From positions 1 through 64,000 of IMG/VR virus record IMGVR_UViG_3300032288_005212: a stretch of 64,000 nt of DNA, one strand, 5' to 3'. The DNA comes from a virus. Positions 38,986-46,229 of the stretch are shown here, one piece after another; positions within the stretch are counted from its first letter, which is position 1, and the number at the start of each line of letters is the position of its first letter. Under the pieces are notes generated by a model, which saw nothing but the letters and a program-made list of their open reading frames with translations, was not told the DNA's origin and did not search any database. The position numbers and the translations under genes are program-made.

Positions 38986-39096
38986 TCCGCTTCATATGTA
39001 TATTTTAAAAAAGAAAACTGCAACGTAAAAAAGAAAATTCCCGTTAGCTTTTCATATTGTACTACAACAGTGGGAATTAAATATATTTTACCGCTC

Positions 39097-39309
39097 TTAA
39101 CTCGTCTTCGATACAGCAAACTTTTCTGCACCCGAAATGCCCAGACCCGCGATCGTAATGTACATAACGCCTTCAAAAATGAATTTTTCGACATTGTAAC
39201 CTCCAAAAAGGTTTGCTAGAAACCCGATACAAATAAGTACAGAACAAGCAAAAGTAACCAAACGCTTCGAAGAAAGGTGCCCATCATTATCTTGAAAAAA
39301 CCCATTCAT
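39097..39309 (-). CDS. small two-helix membrane protein
   Basis: 70 residues with hydrophobic segments about 17-34 and 43-61. A charged 'QDNDGHLSSKRL' N-terminus resembles small phage membrane proteins related to holins. It overlaps the basic gene upstream by 4 bp. Gap 38986-39096 holds nothing I recognise. Confidence 0.6.
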   Translation of the reverse strand: MNGFFQDNDGHLSSKRLVTFACSVLICIGFLANLFGGYNVEKFIFEGVMYITIAGLGISGAEKFAVSKTS

Positions 39310-39566
39310 CTCCGTCTCCTTTTTAGCGTTGCTCGATTCGTACGTTTGTTATACTTGTACGAACTAGCAGAACGCCCTGATGCTTTTCCGGCGCGCGCCT
39401 TCGCGCGAGCAGCGGGAGTCATCGCATTTCTCTTCTTTCCTTTCGCAGTGAGCTTTGTTCCTCGCAGAACACCAGCTTTATTTAAAAAAGCGTAAGCTGC
39501 GCTCTTGGCGTTTTTCACGCCTTTGGCACGAAGTTGCCTCGTTAATCTCTCGACTATGGCAGGCAT
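39306..39566 (-). CDS. small highly basic protein
   Basis: 86 residues, nearly 40 percent Lys/Arg in the second half, ending in a run of arginines. 'KSAAYAFLNKAGVLRGTKLTAKGKKRNAMTPAARAKARAG' resembles basic proteins of aquatic phages. Presumed nucleic-acid binding. Confidence 0.62.
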   Translation of the reverse strand: MPAIVERLTRQLRAKGVKNAKSAAYAFLNKAGVLRGTKLTAKGKKRNAMTPAARAKARAGKASGRSASSYKYNKRTNRATLKRRRR

Positions 39567-39650
39567 TTATTTCTTCTTTTTCTTACGCTTTTTTTCTTCT
39601 TTATGAGGTTTGCCTTCGTCGTGACGCTCTTTTCTCTTTTTACCGGCCAT
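39567..39650 (-). CDS. 27-residue lysine-rich microprotein
   Basis: 'MAGKKRKERHDEGKPHKEEK' then Lys/Arg only. ATG 39650 with AAGGAGA 7 nt upstream, a textbook ribosome site, and it abuts the next gene. Probably real though tiny. Confidence 0.55.
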   Translation of the reverse strand: MAGKKRKERHDEGKPHKEEKKRKKKKK

Positions 39651-39683
39651 TCTAATTCTCCTTCGCTTTGGCTTTTATTAGCC

Positions 39684-39709
39684 ACAAAAAAAGCCTCACG
39701 AAGAGGCTT
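39684..39709 (-). terminator. rho-independent terminator
   Basis: Minus-strand AAGCCTC, 5-nt loop, GAGGCTT and a run of T. Ends the transcript started at 40193-40221. Confidence 0.82.
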
Positions 39710-40186
39710 GAAGATGAAATCTTCCGAGGATGCGAGGGGGGAACAGCCTAAGTGTGGTCTTACGTTCGCCCCCCTCGCTGGGGAAAAGGGGAGAGGTTTC
39801 TAACGAACCACCTCTCTAAAACGTGTTGCCTAGGACTGTAATGGAATACACTAGGACTGTCCATCAGAAGAAATTAGATAACCCATCTTCTTTCTTCCTA
39901 CGGCCTCGAGGGCGCTGCTTTTTTGATACGGAAAGTTGTAAACCGGCGTTTTTTCAAAACTGCAAAAATAAGACAGTTCACGCAATGTCAATTCGGCGTT
40001 TATACAAAACTGCAAAAGGAACAAGGGATTTCTGTTCAATTGTATCTCCGTCGAGATAGCACCCTGGTATGAGTTAAAATATAAGGCGAATATCCGGTTT
40101 AATATTCATTAATCTTTTATCTCTTAACTGGAAGAGGCCCTAACAACCTTTTTAACTCAATTCGAACTCCCTTTCTCTCACAACAT
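39710..40186 (-). ncRNA. candidate structured non-coding transcript and possible origin region
   Basis: About 480 nt between the promoter at 40193-40221 and the terminator at 39684-39709 with no credible gene (a TTG-started 62-codon frame lacks a ribosome site). Contents: a near-perfect 13-bp hairpin with one bulge (39732-39744/39774-39788); a 7-bp hairpin around 39791-39816; CTAGGACTGT twice (39830, 39851); and two 24-nt repeats with 2 mismatches, 50 bp apart (39944-39967, 39994-40017). Either a structured RNA or an iteron-bearing control region. Confidence 0.5.
39944..40017. repeat. pair of 24-nt direct repeats, 50-bp period
   Basis: Units 39944-39967 and 39994-40017 begin CGGCGTTT and end CAAAACTGCAAAA; only two bases differ. 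Iteron-like. Confidence 0.65.
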
Positions 40187-40192
40187 GGGAAT

Positions 40193-40221
40193 ATTATAAG
40201 GGTTGGGAGTTCAAAAGTCAA
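40193..40221 (-). promoter_or_regulatory. sigma-70 promoter for the second structured transcript
   Basis: Minus-strand TTGACT (40216-40221), 17 nt, TATAAT (40193-40198), AAAGTTC upstream. Confidence 0.8.
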
Positions 40222-40259
40222 GAACTTTTTTTGGCCTGGTGACTTGAAAATTAAAAGAG

Positions 40260-40970
40260 TTAACTCCTTGTATTTTTAAGAAAAAGCCGATCACTCTTCT
40301 CTCCTTCAATAACATTTTCAACTACAAAACTTTCAAGAAGTTTCTCTACTCCGTTGTTTACACCTCTTCGACTATCAAATATAATTATAGCATTTTTAGC
40401 TGCATTATTCTTGATAAAAGAAATATATTCATCACAGGGGTAATGAAACCCCATTGAAAGAAGTGAAAGAAACAGTGTAAATTCAAATTTTGGAACTTCT
40501 TCCTTTTGAGGATTGCAGATTCTTACATTTGCATTTACATTACTTAAAATAAAAGATTTAGTACTTTCCAGGTTTGCATAGCCTGCTCCTTTTGAAGCAA
40601 AACCATGGTTACGATTATCAGTATCTTCTACATCAATTAGTACAATTTCAGAAGTAAGTTCTTCTGTAAGAAGAAGTAGTTCGATTATTCCATTGCCTGG
40701 ACCAATCGAAACTATTTTATTTAAACATTCTTTATTAAGAAATGCTTTTAGCTCCTTTACTTCAGTACTAATTTCTGAGACAAGTTCTTGAATATAAGAT
40801 TTAGTAAGATTATTATTATTTAAAAAATTTACAATACCTTGTTTATCTCCATAATTAAACCAGTTATGAAGAGCAGCACCACCGCCAAGGCGTAAAAAAG
40901 ACCCAGTTCTTTGAATAACTAGATCAGCTAGAAACTCTGGATTGACCGGCAGTTTTATTTCCGACAGCAT
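40260..40970 (-). CDS. class I SAM-methyltransferase-like protein
   Basis: 236 residues. The motif I-like segment 'KIVSIGPGNGIIELLLLTEE' (about 84-103) and 'SEIVLIDVEDTDN' (about 107-119) give a Rossmann-type SAM fold. 'FTLFLSLLSMGFHYPCDEYISFI' occupies the place where a methyl acceptor pocket would form. Substrate unknown. It overlaps the lipoprotein gene by 16 bp. Confidence 0.6.
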   Translation of the reverse strand: MLSEIKLPVNPEFLADLVIQRTGSFLRLGGGAALHNWFNYGDKQGIVNFLNNNNLTKSYIQELVSEISTEVKELKAFLNKECLNKIVSIGPGNGIIELLLLTEELTSEIVLIDVEDTDNRNHGFASKGAGYANLESTKSFILSNVNANVRICNPQKEEVPKFEFTLFLSLLSMGFHYPCDEYISFIKNNAAKNAIIIFDSRRGVNNGVEKLLESFVVENVIEGEKSDRLFLKNTRS

Positions 40971-41194
40971 TTTTCAGCCATCCGACTGACAGCTTCAACA
41001 GCATCATTTGATGTTGTGTTCGCTTCGACGGCGAGAGCTTTTGCTTCAACGGCGAGAGCCTTTGCTTCTTCGGCAACAACTCGCGCATCAAGAGCAGCAG
41101 CCATCGCCTGCTTGCTTTCCGTAATCTCTACCGTTGGTCCTTCCGTGGTGCAGCCTACCAAAGTGAGTGCCGCTACTAGTGCAAAATACTTCAT
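40955..41194 (-). CDS. OprI/Lpp-like outer membrane lipoprotein
   Basis: 79 residues. Signal peptide with lipobox 'LTLVGC' (Cys15), an Ala-zipper helix (about 28-70) containing a tandem 'EAKALAV' repeat, and a C-terminus 'RMAEKCCRK'. This matches in length and ending Pseudomonas OprI and E. coli Lpp, whose last Lys is linked to peptidoglycan. Two Cys before the Arg-Lys are unusual. AAGGAG lies 5 nt before ATG 41194. Possible roles: envelope change after infection, or an o-spanin-like part. Confidence 0.72.
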   Translation of the reverse strand: MKYFALVAALTLVGCTTEGPTVEITESKQAMAAALDARVVAEEAKALAVEAKALAVEANTTSNDAVEAVSRMAEKCCRK

Positions 41195-41337
41195 TCATAC
41201 TCCTTTTCAATTATCTTAGCCGTTAGCTCTATTGCATATTCATGCGAAAGAGCAAATTGCTTTACAAGTTCATTTACAATATCATCAAAAGGTTCGTGCC
41301 ACATCTCGAGCACTACAGCTTCAATTTCTGGATTCAT
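41191..41337 (-). CDS. 48-residue acidic protein, unknown
   Basis: ATG 41337 overlaps the upstream stop (ATGA) and its own stop overlaps the lipoprotein start, so three genes are translationally chained. Helical and acidic. Unknown. Confidence 0.55.
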   Translation of the reverse strand: MNPEIEAVVLEMWHEPFDDIVNELVKQFALSHEYAIELTAKIIEKEYE

Positions 41338-41600
41338 CGTCCAATATCTTTTATATTCTCTCTGCTAATAACCTGGTAAGCACCTTTGTTATAAGCAATC
41401 GCAACAGTGTACTTCGAACTCACTTCCTTTTGATAAGAAAGATCCTTAGGCTCCACATATTTTCCAATAGGTGCAGAAGGAATCTTGCTCTCTGCTTTGC
41501 GATTACTAGAGACTTGCAGAGGAACAAACGGAGCTCGAGGCTTCCTTGCCCGAGCAGTTTTACGACGCTTTGAAGGCATCGGATTTACATAGACCATCAT
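41334..41600 (-). CDS. basic protein, unknown
   Basis: 88 residues (81 if started at the second Met-Pro, 41579). N-terminal Arg/Lys-rich tail, C-terminal beta/helix unit 'YTVAIAYNKGAYQVISRENIKDIG'. Related in style to the other small basic proteins. Start overlaps the previous stop. Confidence 0.55.
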   Translation of the reverse strand: MMVYVNPMPSKRRKTARARKPRAPFVPLQVSSNRKAESKIPSAPIGKYVEPKDLSYQKEVSSKYTVAIAYNKGAYQVISRENIKDIGR

Positions 41601-41746
41601 CGGCCTTGACCTCGATACGCTTTGTAAGACCTCCTCTGTGTTTTATTCATTGAAGAAGTCTTAACCATCGCAGGGTTGCCGCTGACAGCGGTCTTCTTCG
41701 GTGGATTAGTTTTAGTCTTCTGATTACCAGTACCAATTCTTGCCAT
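41597..41746 (-). CDS. 49-residue basic protein
   Basis: ATG 41746, 2 bp after the upstream stop; TGATG overlap with the next gene. Thr/Lys/Arg-rich and probably unstructured. Unknown. Confidence 0.5.
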   Translation of the reverse strand: MARIGTGNQKTKTNPPKKTAVSGNPAMVKTSSMNKTQRRSYKAYRGQGR

Positions 41747-41748
41747 TT

Positions 41749-42276
41749 TTAGTCCCAAAGATTACGATAATATTTACCAAACAAACGAAAACCATTCTGA
41801 GCGCGAAGCTCTCGTTTTGAGTCATACGGCTGATCGTCTTCCACAATATGTTCAAAAGCGTAGATCATTTCGTTCAGAATCCAGTCCCAACGATAGAAAT
41901 GATAAACGTCTGTATCCCAGTCATTTTCTTTTGGAGGAGCATACGTGCTACGAATATATTCGGGCACATCCTCATCATCCGTGTAGGGCGCTCCGTGCTT
42001 TGTATCTCGAAGTTGTTTCAACATTGGAAGAATGATCGGAGCGAGAGTCGAGTCCATTCCCCAGGTATCGTACTTATCAATACGAACACTCACACGACGC
42101 TTTTCAAAAAACTTTAGACGAGCCGTGCCAATCTTATCTACCAGCTTACCAAGTCGAGTACAAGCAAACTTCTCCCCAATCTCAAAACGCCGGTCTTCCG
42201 AAAGAAAGAAAAAAACGCTATCAATCAACTGATACGGGCCGTACCAGTTCGTATACTTTCGAATTACGACTTTCAT
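41749..42276 (-). CDS. conserved phage protein of unknown function
   Basis: 175 residues with strongly conserved phage patterns: 'YTNWYGPYQL' at the start, 'VRIDKYDTWGMDSTLAPIILPMLKQLRDTKHGAP', 'DDEDVPEYIRSTYAPPKENDWDTD' and a Trp-rich 'FYRWDWILNEMIYAFE'. Such proteins occur across many phages (recall). No enzymatic motif known to me. Confidence 0.72.
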   Translation of the reverse strand: MKVVIRKYTNWYGPYQLIDSVFFFLSEDRRFEIGEKFACTRLGKLVDKIGTARLKFFEKRRVSVRIDKYDTWGMDSTLAPIILPMLKQLRDTKHGAPYTDDEDVPEYIRSTYAPPKENDWDTDVYHFYRWDWILNEMIYAFEHIVEDDQPYDSKRELRAQNGFRLFGKYYRNLWD

Positions 42277-42394
42277 TGATTTGCCTCTTTAGATCACGAA
42301 TTTCGTCAGCAGCAAGAAACATAATTCCTGCGTAGATAGACATATTTGCCATACGAAGAAGTTTTTCTCCGTACTCTTCGAGTTTACTCTCCAT
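42221..42394 (-). CDS. 57-residue helical protein
   Basis: ATG 42394 chosen (GAGGTGG upstream); the longer frame would need TTG. 'MESKLEEYGEKLLRMANMSIYAG', then 'LAADEIRDLKRQI' recalls small phage ead/Ea-like helper proteins. Overlaps both neighbours. Unknown role. Confidence 0.55.
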   Translation of the reverse strand: MESKLEEYGEKLLRMANMSIYAGIMFLAADEIRDLKRQINESRNSKVYELVRPVSVD

Positions 42395-42638
42395 GATCCA
42401 CCTCAAAACAAATATCCGTTTTGTCCAGATAGATACGAGTAACCACTTTATTTACATCAGGAAGCATAGTTCCAACAGCAATAAAAGGGCCGCCAGAAGG
42501 ATCTACAAAACCGAGTTCGTTGTAGTTGACAGTTTCTTGTCCTTCCTTACCGCCAAAACGAAAGTAGCTACCACCCTTCATTACATAATGGTCACCTTCA
42601 GCATCAAAGGTAATTATTTCGCCATAACGATTTCGCAT
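42384..42638 (-). CDS. 84-residue beta protein, unknown
   Basis: First gene after the promoter at 42662. Beta-rich ('GDHYVMKGGSYFRFGGKEG', 'GGPFIAVGTMLPDVNKVV'). Stop overlaps the next start. Unknown. Confidence 0.6.
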   Translation of the reverse strand: MRNRYGEIITFDAEGDHYVMKGGSYFRFGGKEGQETVNYNELGFVDPSGGPFIAVGTMLPDVNKVVTRIYLDKTDICFEVDHGE

Positions 42639-42661
42639 ACATTCTCTCCCGTAAAGAAGAT

Positions 42662-42690
42662 ATTATAAGGCTTTTTTAGTTGCAAGTCAA
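42662..42690 (-). promoter_or_regulatory. sigma-70 promoter
   Basis: Minus-strand TTGACT (42685-42690), 17 nt, TATAAT (42662-42667). Confidence 0.8.
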
Positions 42691-42693
42691 GAA

Positions 42694-42954
42694 CTATTTT
42701 TCCCACCACTCGTAGACAGAGTTTGCAGTACGAAAACGCACATAATTTCTCACTTCGAGCAGTATCTCTTCAATTGGCGAAGTCTGCCAGGCAAGGTTTT
42801 TTCCAATTGAAAGAGGGCCTACTCGCATACAGACCCCCACTCGAGGACTTGCGTGATATTGAATACACTCCTCTCGATTTTCGTACCATATAGCAGCAGA
42901 AAGCGGGCCACTAGAGCCCGCTCCATCACCAACCCTCTTCAGAAAGTAGGCCAT
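42694..42954 (-). CDS. small protein, paralogue of 43481-43750
   Basis: 86 residues from ATG 42954. 'FLKRVGDGAGSSGPLSAAIW', 'SPRVGVCMRVGPL', 'VRNYVRFRTANSVYEWWEK' match the 89-residue protein at 43481 almost segment by segment. Duplication in place. Function unknown; the ending 'FRT.NS.YEWW' is a good family tag. Confidence 0.62.
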   Translation of the reverse strand: MAYFLKRVGDGAGSSGPLSAAIWYENREECIQYHASPRVGVCMRVGPLSIGKNLAWQTSPIEEILLEVRNYVRFRTANSVYEWWEK

Positions 42955-43123
42955 CTTTCCACTCCTGAAACTGACGAGGAGACATATAGAACTCCAGTAC
43001 AGTTTCAAGTGCCGCAAGAAGTCGATGGTCGTTCTCTTTTATTACGTCATCATAGGCTTGAGCAAGCTCATTTCGAATAAGAGTAGCAATTTGCTCGTGC
43101 TCAATATCAATTTCAAATTTCAT
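42926..43123 (-). CDS. 65-residue acidic helical protein
   Basis: 'MKFEIDIEHEQIATLIRNEL' then a helix to 'EWKDGLLSEEGW'. ATGA overlap with the upstream membrane gene. Unknown, but of a type common in T4-like phages. Confidence 0.58.
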   Translation of the reverse strand: MKFEIDIEHEQIATLIRNELAQAYDDVIKENDHRLLAALETVLEFYMSPRQFQEWKDGLLSEEGW

Positions 43124-43278
43124 AGTGAACTCCAGTGTGAAAAGAAAAAATTAGCAATAATAAAAAGATTAGTAATCACTGATTGAACAATGAGAAAAGT
43201 ACGAATCCAAGCAACTTTATCTGCTTCGGAATCGCTACCTACTTTCTCTCCGAGAGCTTTTGCCCACAGTGACCACAT
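43120..43278 (-). CDS. 52-residue membrane protein
   Basis: ATG 43278; stop overlaps the next ATG. C-terminal hydrophobic helix (about 27-46). Resembles small phage proteins with a Trp-rich amphipathic start ('MWSLWAKALGEKVG'). Unknown. Confidence 0.52.
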   Translation of the reverse strand: MWSLWAKALGEKVGSDSEADKVAWIRTFLIVQSVITNLFIIANFFFSHWSSL

Positions 43279-43280
43279 TT

Positions 43281-43484
43281 TCATTCTTCGTCTTCGACTA
43301 CAAAGTGAATTTCAGAACCTAACGCAGCTTGAAAAGCTGACTCAATATATGCCGTATCTTCGACATATTCCCAGCTATCATCCTTTTCAATATGCTTGAT
43401 CCACTCTCCATCAGGACCACGCTCAAAAGTTCCGTTTTCTGTTTCCATCGTGTAAAAACGTCTTTCATAAATTGCAGTAATCAT
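43281..43484 (-). CDS. 67-residue acidic protein, unknown
   Basis: ATG 43484 in ATGA overlap with the upstream stop (GGTGGGAG upstream). Asp/Glu-rich C-terminus. Unknown. Confidence 0.55.
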   Translation of the reverse strand: MITAIYERRFYTMETENGTFERGPDGEWIKHIEKDDSWEYVEDTAYIESAFQAALGSEIHFVVEDEE

Positions 43485-43750
43485 ATATGCTCCCACCACT
43501 CGTATATTGAGTTGCTTGTTCGAAATCGAACGTAGTTTTCAGACTCTTCGAGAATCTCTGTAATCAGAGATGTTTGCCACCAATCCTGGTAACTATAGGT
43601 TCGTCCACCAATTGAACCCACTCGCATAGCAACGCCCACTACGGGGCGCGCTCCATGAGAGAGCTTAACTTGTCCATTTTCTAACCAAAGTGCAAGAGAC
43701 ATTCCACCACTGTCGCCAGCCCCATCACTTTCTCGTCGAAGATTATACAT
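43481..43750 (-). CDS. small protein, paralogue of 42694-42954
   Basis: 89 residues with 'DGAGDSGGMSLALW', 'PVVGVAMRVGSIGG', 'ENYVRFRTSNSIYEWWEHI'. See paralogue. Overlaps neighbours at both ends. Unknown. Confidence 0.62.
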   Translation of the reverse strand: MYNLRRESDGAGDSGGMSLALWLENGQVKLSHGARPVVGVAMRVGSIGGRTYSYQDWWQTSLITEILEESENYVRFRTSNSIYEWWEHI

Positions 43751-44021
43751 TCTGTTCCTCTATACTATTGTGCAGGTCAAGATAGCCTGCGCACTGTGCT
43801 TGAGCATATGCTTCTGGCCCAAAGCCAAAGGTATCATACAGCACGCCACGATAAGTTCGATTTTCAACTAGTTCTGCTTTATGTATTCTTCGTACAACTG
43901 CACAAAATGCTTTTAGTTGATCCTCTTTTGAAAGAGAATTCCAAAATTCCTCTTGTTCTGCTTCTAGTGACTCCATTGCTTCCTTAAAGATTTTACTAAA
44001 TTCTTCCAAAGCTTCAAGCAT
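43743..44021 (-). CDS. conserved small protein, paralogue of 47824-48105
   Basis: 92 residues from ATG 44021 (GAGGTG 8 nt upstream). 'EFWNSLSKEDQLKAFCAVVRRIHKAELVENRTYRGVLYDTFGFG' and 'GYLDLHN' are shared with the second copy. The family occurs in several aquatic phages (recall). Unknown role. Confidence 0.65.
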   Translation of the reverse strand: MLEALEEFSKIFKEAMESLEAEQEEFWNSLSKEDQLKAFCAVVRRIHKAELVENRTYRGVLYDTFGFGPEAYAQAQCAGYLDLHNSIEEQNV

Positions 44022-44346
44022 GATTGTCGCACCTCGTTTTGAGCCAACCACCTTTTACGAAATTTTGCCCAGGTGATCCACAGATTTCACAAACATTATT
44101 GCTCATGCACTCTGCCATTCCAATCGCACCTTCGATGAATTCGTCAGCATAATGAGAATAAACTCGAAGTCCACCAAACTTTTCTTTGATTTGAACAACT
44201 TCGAATACGCCATCAAGCGGAGTGCGAGCTACATGACAATTAATCGTATGCAAAAGATTTTTAATCAAAGAATGCCATCCTTTTCCTACTGCAAAAATGC
44301 AATCATGTGATAGAATATCTTCATATTTTTCTCGAAGATCGTTCAT
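44014..44346 (-). CDS. conserved phage protein with zinc-finger C-terminus
   Basis: 110 residues from ATG 44346 (ATGA overlap). 'GWHSLIKNLLHTI', 'VVQIKEKFGGLRVYSHY' and 'CEICGSPGQNFVKGGWLKTRCDNHA' form a pattern widespread in phages (recall); CxxC plus CxNH suggests zinc binding. Unknown function. Confidence 0.68.
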   Translation of the reverse strand: MNDLREKYEDILSHDCIFAVGKGWHSLIKNLLHTINCHVARTPLDGVFEVVQIKEKFGGLRVYSHYADEFIEGAIGMAECMSNNVCEICGSPGQNFVKGGWLKTRCDNHA

Positions 44347-44543
44347 TTTTTCTTTTCCCACGCCCAGTTATCTGTTGCCCAATCAAGTATACAATCATTA
44401 AATGAATACTCTCCGTCCCCATACTTTCGGCACATCGCCTTATGCCAGAATGGAAAATAGTCACGACGAATATCTTCTTCGGTGACAGTTACAATATGAC
44501 CATCACCATATTCATCGTATGCGTCATATTGAAAATATCTCAT
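44343..44543 (-). CDS. 66-residue acidic protein, unknown
   Basis: Asp/Tyr/Trp-rich, 'GHIVTVTEEDIRRDYFPFWHKAM'. Overlaps both neighbours by 4 bp. Unknown but phage-like. Confidence 0.6.
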   Translation of the reverse strand: MRYFQYDAYDEYGDGHIVTVTEEDIRRDYFPFWHKAMCRKYGDGEYSFNDCILDWATDNWAWEKKK

Positions 44544-44758
44544 TCGTCACCATCCCATTCAATACCGTTATTATAACACCATTCTTTAATAATGTCAATG
44601 CTTTTTTGCGCCTGGGCCTCTTCTGCATCCCAAGTTTCTTGAGTGTAGTTATCTCCGCCACAACCACAGTCACAGCCAAAACGCACAGCCATACGAGTAG
44701 GACTCCAGAGAGCTTGCTCGTAGTTTGAAAACATATACTTGAGTTCAGAAAATTTCAT
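44540..44758 (-). CDS. 72-residue protein with Cys cluster
   Basis: 'FGCDCGCGGDNYTQETWDAEE' carries CxCxC. The promoter at 44570-44598 lies inside this gene. Unknown. Confidence 0.58.
   Translation of the reverse strand: MKFSELKYMFSNYEQALWSPTRMAVRFGCDCGCGGDNYTQETWDAEEAQAQKSIDIIKEWCYNNGIEWDGDE
44570..44598 (-). promoter_or_regulatory. sigma-70 promoter inside a gene
   Basis: Minus-strand TTGACA (44593-44598), 17 nt, TATAAT (44570-44575); near-perfect consensus embedded in the 72-residue gene. Confidence 0.7.
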
Positions 44759-45002
44759 TTCTTTTTTGCAGCCTTATTTGCCTATTTAAGTCTTCCCAAA
44801 GATTGATAGCTTCTTCTCGCGTATCTGCAGTTATATTTATACCACATTCATCATCCAAGTCAGGACATCGAATAGTCCAACACCAGTTCGACTGGGGAGC
44901 TTCTGCGTTTGAAATATAAGTTTTGGTTCCATCTTCTTCAAGAACCCATGCTTCGCCAGTAGGCTCTGGCTTAAATATAGTACCACATACAGGACATTTC
45001 AT
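44745..45002 (-). CDS. Lar-like zinc-ribbon protein
   Basis: 85 residues: 'MKCPVCGTIF', 'CWTIRCPDLDDECG', and 'TREEAINLWEDLNR', the CPxCG...C..C...eeAi.lWN order of Lar-type restriction-alleviation proteins. Function by this resemblance: easing host restriction. The spacing between Cys pairs is longer than usual, so confidence is moderate. Confidence 0.58.
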   Translation of the reverse strand: MKCPVCGTIFKPEPTGEAWVLEEDGTKTYISNAEAPQSNWCWTIRCPDLDDECGINITADTREEAINLWEDLNRQIRLQKRNEIF

Positions 45003-45196
45003 TTTTTAACTCCAAAGTGTTCCTTTATCTCATCACCAATAATATCAAGACCGTAGTCATCTACATGAACATCAATACATTCCTGAATAATCAACTGTAC
45101 GAAATATTCAAGCTCATCATCAGTAAACACCCAAGCAGGAGCAGAGATGTTCTCTACAATGGCTTCCAGAGCCAGGTCTCTAATTCGTATATTCAT
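44999..45196 (-). CDS. small conserved phage protein (EKFAELI family, copy A)
   Basis: 65 residues: 'MNIRIRDLALEAIVENISAP', 'LEYFVQLIIQEC' and 'IKEHFGVKK'. The same pattern returns at 46226 and 46762. Unknown function, common in phages. Confidence 0.62.
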   Translation of the reverse strand: MNIRIRDLALEAIVENISAPAWVFTDDELEYFVQLIIQECIDVHVDDYGLDIIGDEIKEHFGVKK

Positions 45197-45197
45197 G

Positions 45198-45437
45198 CTA
45201 GTCTCTCATCCAAGGTCTTGGAGCATACGCTGCCATCATTATTTCACGCATTAGCATATTTTCTTTTCGCAACTCTTCCACTTCTTTTTTCAGAGCTGCG
45301 TACTCACACGTTTGATGATGCGTCTTTGCATTTACGTTAAATTTGCAATGAGGGCACCACTGAGCATGAGTGAATATGTCAAAACACTCACAGAGATCTA
45401 TCGGAGAAAAGCACGTTCCGCAGACTTCACGATTCAT
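45198..45437 (-). CDS. small zinc-finger protein with coiled coil
   Basis: 79 residues from ATG 45437 (AAGGAG upstream). Cys pairs 'CGTCFSPIDLCEC' and 'CPHCKFNVNAKTHHQTC', then a coiled coil 'ALKKEVEELRKENMLMREIM'. Unknown. Confidence 0.58.
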   Translation of the reverse strand: MNREVCGTCFSPIDLCECFDIFTHAQWCPHCKFNVNAKTHHQTCEYAALKKEVEELRKENMLMREIMMAAYAPRPWMRD

Positions 45438-45717
45438 GTTTACTCCTTGCGCGAATGGCGGCAGCTTTAATGTCAAGAAGCTCGACACCTTCTTCACCAC
45501 CAATGTATCCCCATATAGCGTCGCGGCGGTGTTCTTCATCTGGCTCTACCAACTTCGCACACGCTTCCCGCTCATGCGCTGCGATGAGGGCGGCAAACTT
45601 CTCTAGCTGTACTATACCCATCATCCAGACTGTGTTCTGAGATGGCAGTGCAACTTCTGCGTAAGGCTCTTCTGAGATAGCCTTTCGTGCCATCTCAATT
45701 AGATTAAGACGATTCAT
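45427..45717 (-). CDS. small conserved phage protein (ERFAALVAAHEREACA family, copy A)
   Basis: 96 residues from ATG 45717. 'MNRLNLIEMARKA' start, 'LEKFAALIAAHEREACAKLV', end 'AAAIRARSKHES'. Near-repeat of the next gene upstream (45704). Unknown. Confidence 0.62.
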   Translation of the reverse strand: MNRLNLIEMARKAISEEPYAEVALPSQNTVWMMGIVQLEKFAALIAAHEREACAKLVEPDEEHRRDAIWGYIGGEEGVELLDIKAAAIRARSKHES

Positions 45718-45964
45718 GTTTACTCCTTGCGCGCATGGAGTCATAAATAACTTGTACTGGAGACTCACGTATGGCGGCGGCAACCTCTGATAACGTTAAA
45801 TAGTGTTCAGCGAGGATGCTATCTTCGCATACTCGTGCACACGCTTCTCGCTCATGCGCTGCGACAAGGGCGGCGAAGCGTTCAAGAAATGCAATATCAC
45901 TTGAAGACATCGCCCAAGTGAAATTGACTTCACGTGCCATGCGGATGATATCATCACGATTCAT
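45704..45964 (-). CDS. small conserved phage protein (same family, copy B)
   Basis: 86 residues from ATG 45964. 'MNRDDIIRMAREVNFTWAMS', 'LERFAALVAAHEREACARVCED', end 'RARSKHESS'. Tandem duplicate. Unknown. Confidence 0.62.
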   Translation of the reverse strand: MNRDDIIRMAREVNFTWAMSSSDIAFLERFAALVAAHEREACARVCEDSILAEHYLTLSEVAAAIRESPVQVIYDSMRARSKHESS

Positions 45965-46229
45965 GTTGCCACCAGGTGATTTTTCCATGAACTTTTTCAT
46001 ACTCGGCGATCAACTCTTCGTATGGCATGACTTCTTCTGTTTCAAAGGTGTCCAGCCAGTTTGTCAGATTGCCCCAGTCTTGCCGATGCATCATGCTCAA
46101 CGCATACTCCTCTGGGTACTCTGAGTCTGTGCCGTAGATGTCGATGCGACCAGTGGCCCAACAGTCGCCGTGTTTCTCGGTCCAGTCAAGAGATACAGGT
46201 CCCATCCAGTTGGTGCTATAGTGGATCAT
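45954..46229 (-). CDS. conserved phage protein, unknown
   Basis: 91 residues: 'NWMGPVSLDWTEKHGDCWATGRIDIYG', 'WGNLTNWLDTFETEEVMPYEEL'. A Trp-rich pattern seen in many phages (recall). Unknown role. Confidence 0.62.
   Translation of the reverse strand: MIHYSTNWMGPVSLDWTEKHGDCWATGRIDIYGTDSEYPEEYALSMMHRQDWGNLTNWLDTFETEEVMPYEELIAEYEKVHGKITWWQHES

Noticed and set aside
39851-40039. 62-codon minus-strand frame in the second structured region
   Set aside because: TTG start without ribosome site; the codons coincide with direct repeats.
41016-41219. 67-codon plus-strand frame opposite the lipoprotein gene
   Set aside because: Mirror of the tandem Ala repeat; the minus-strand gene has the lipobox and a good ribosome site.
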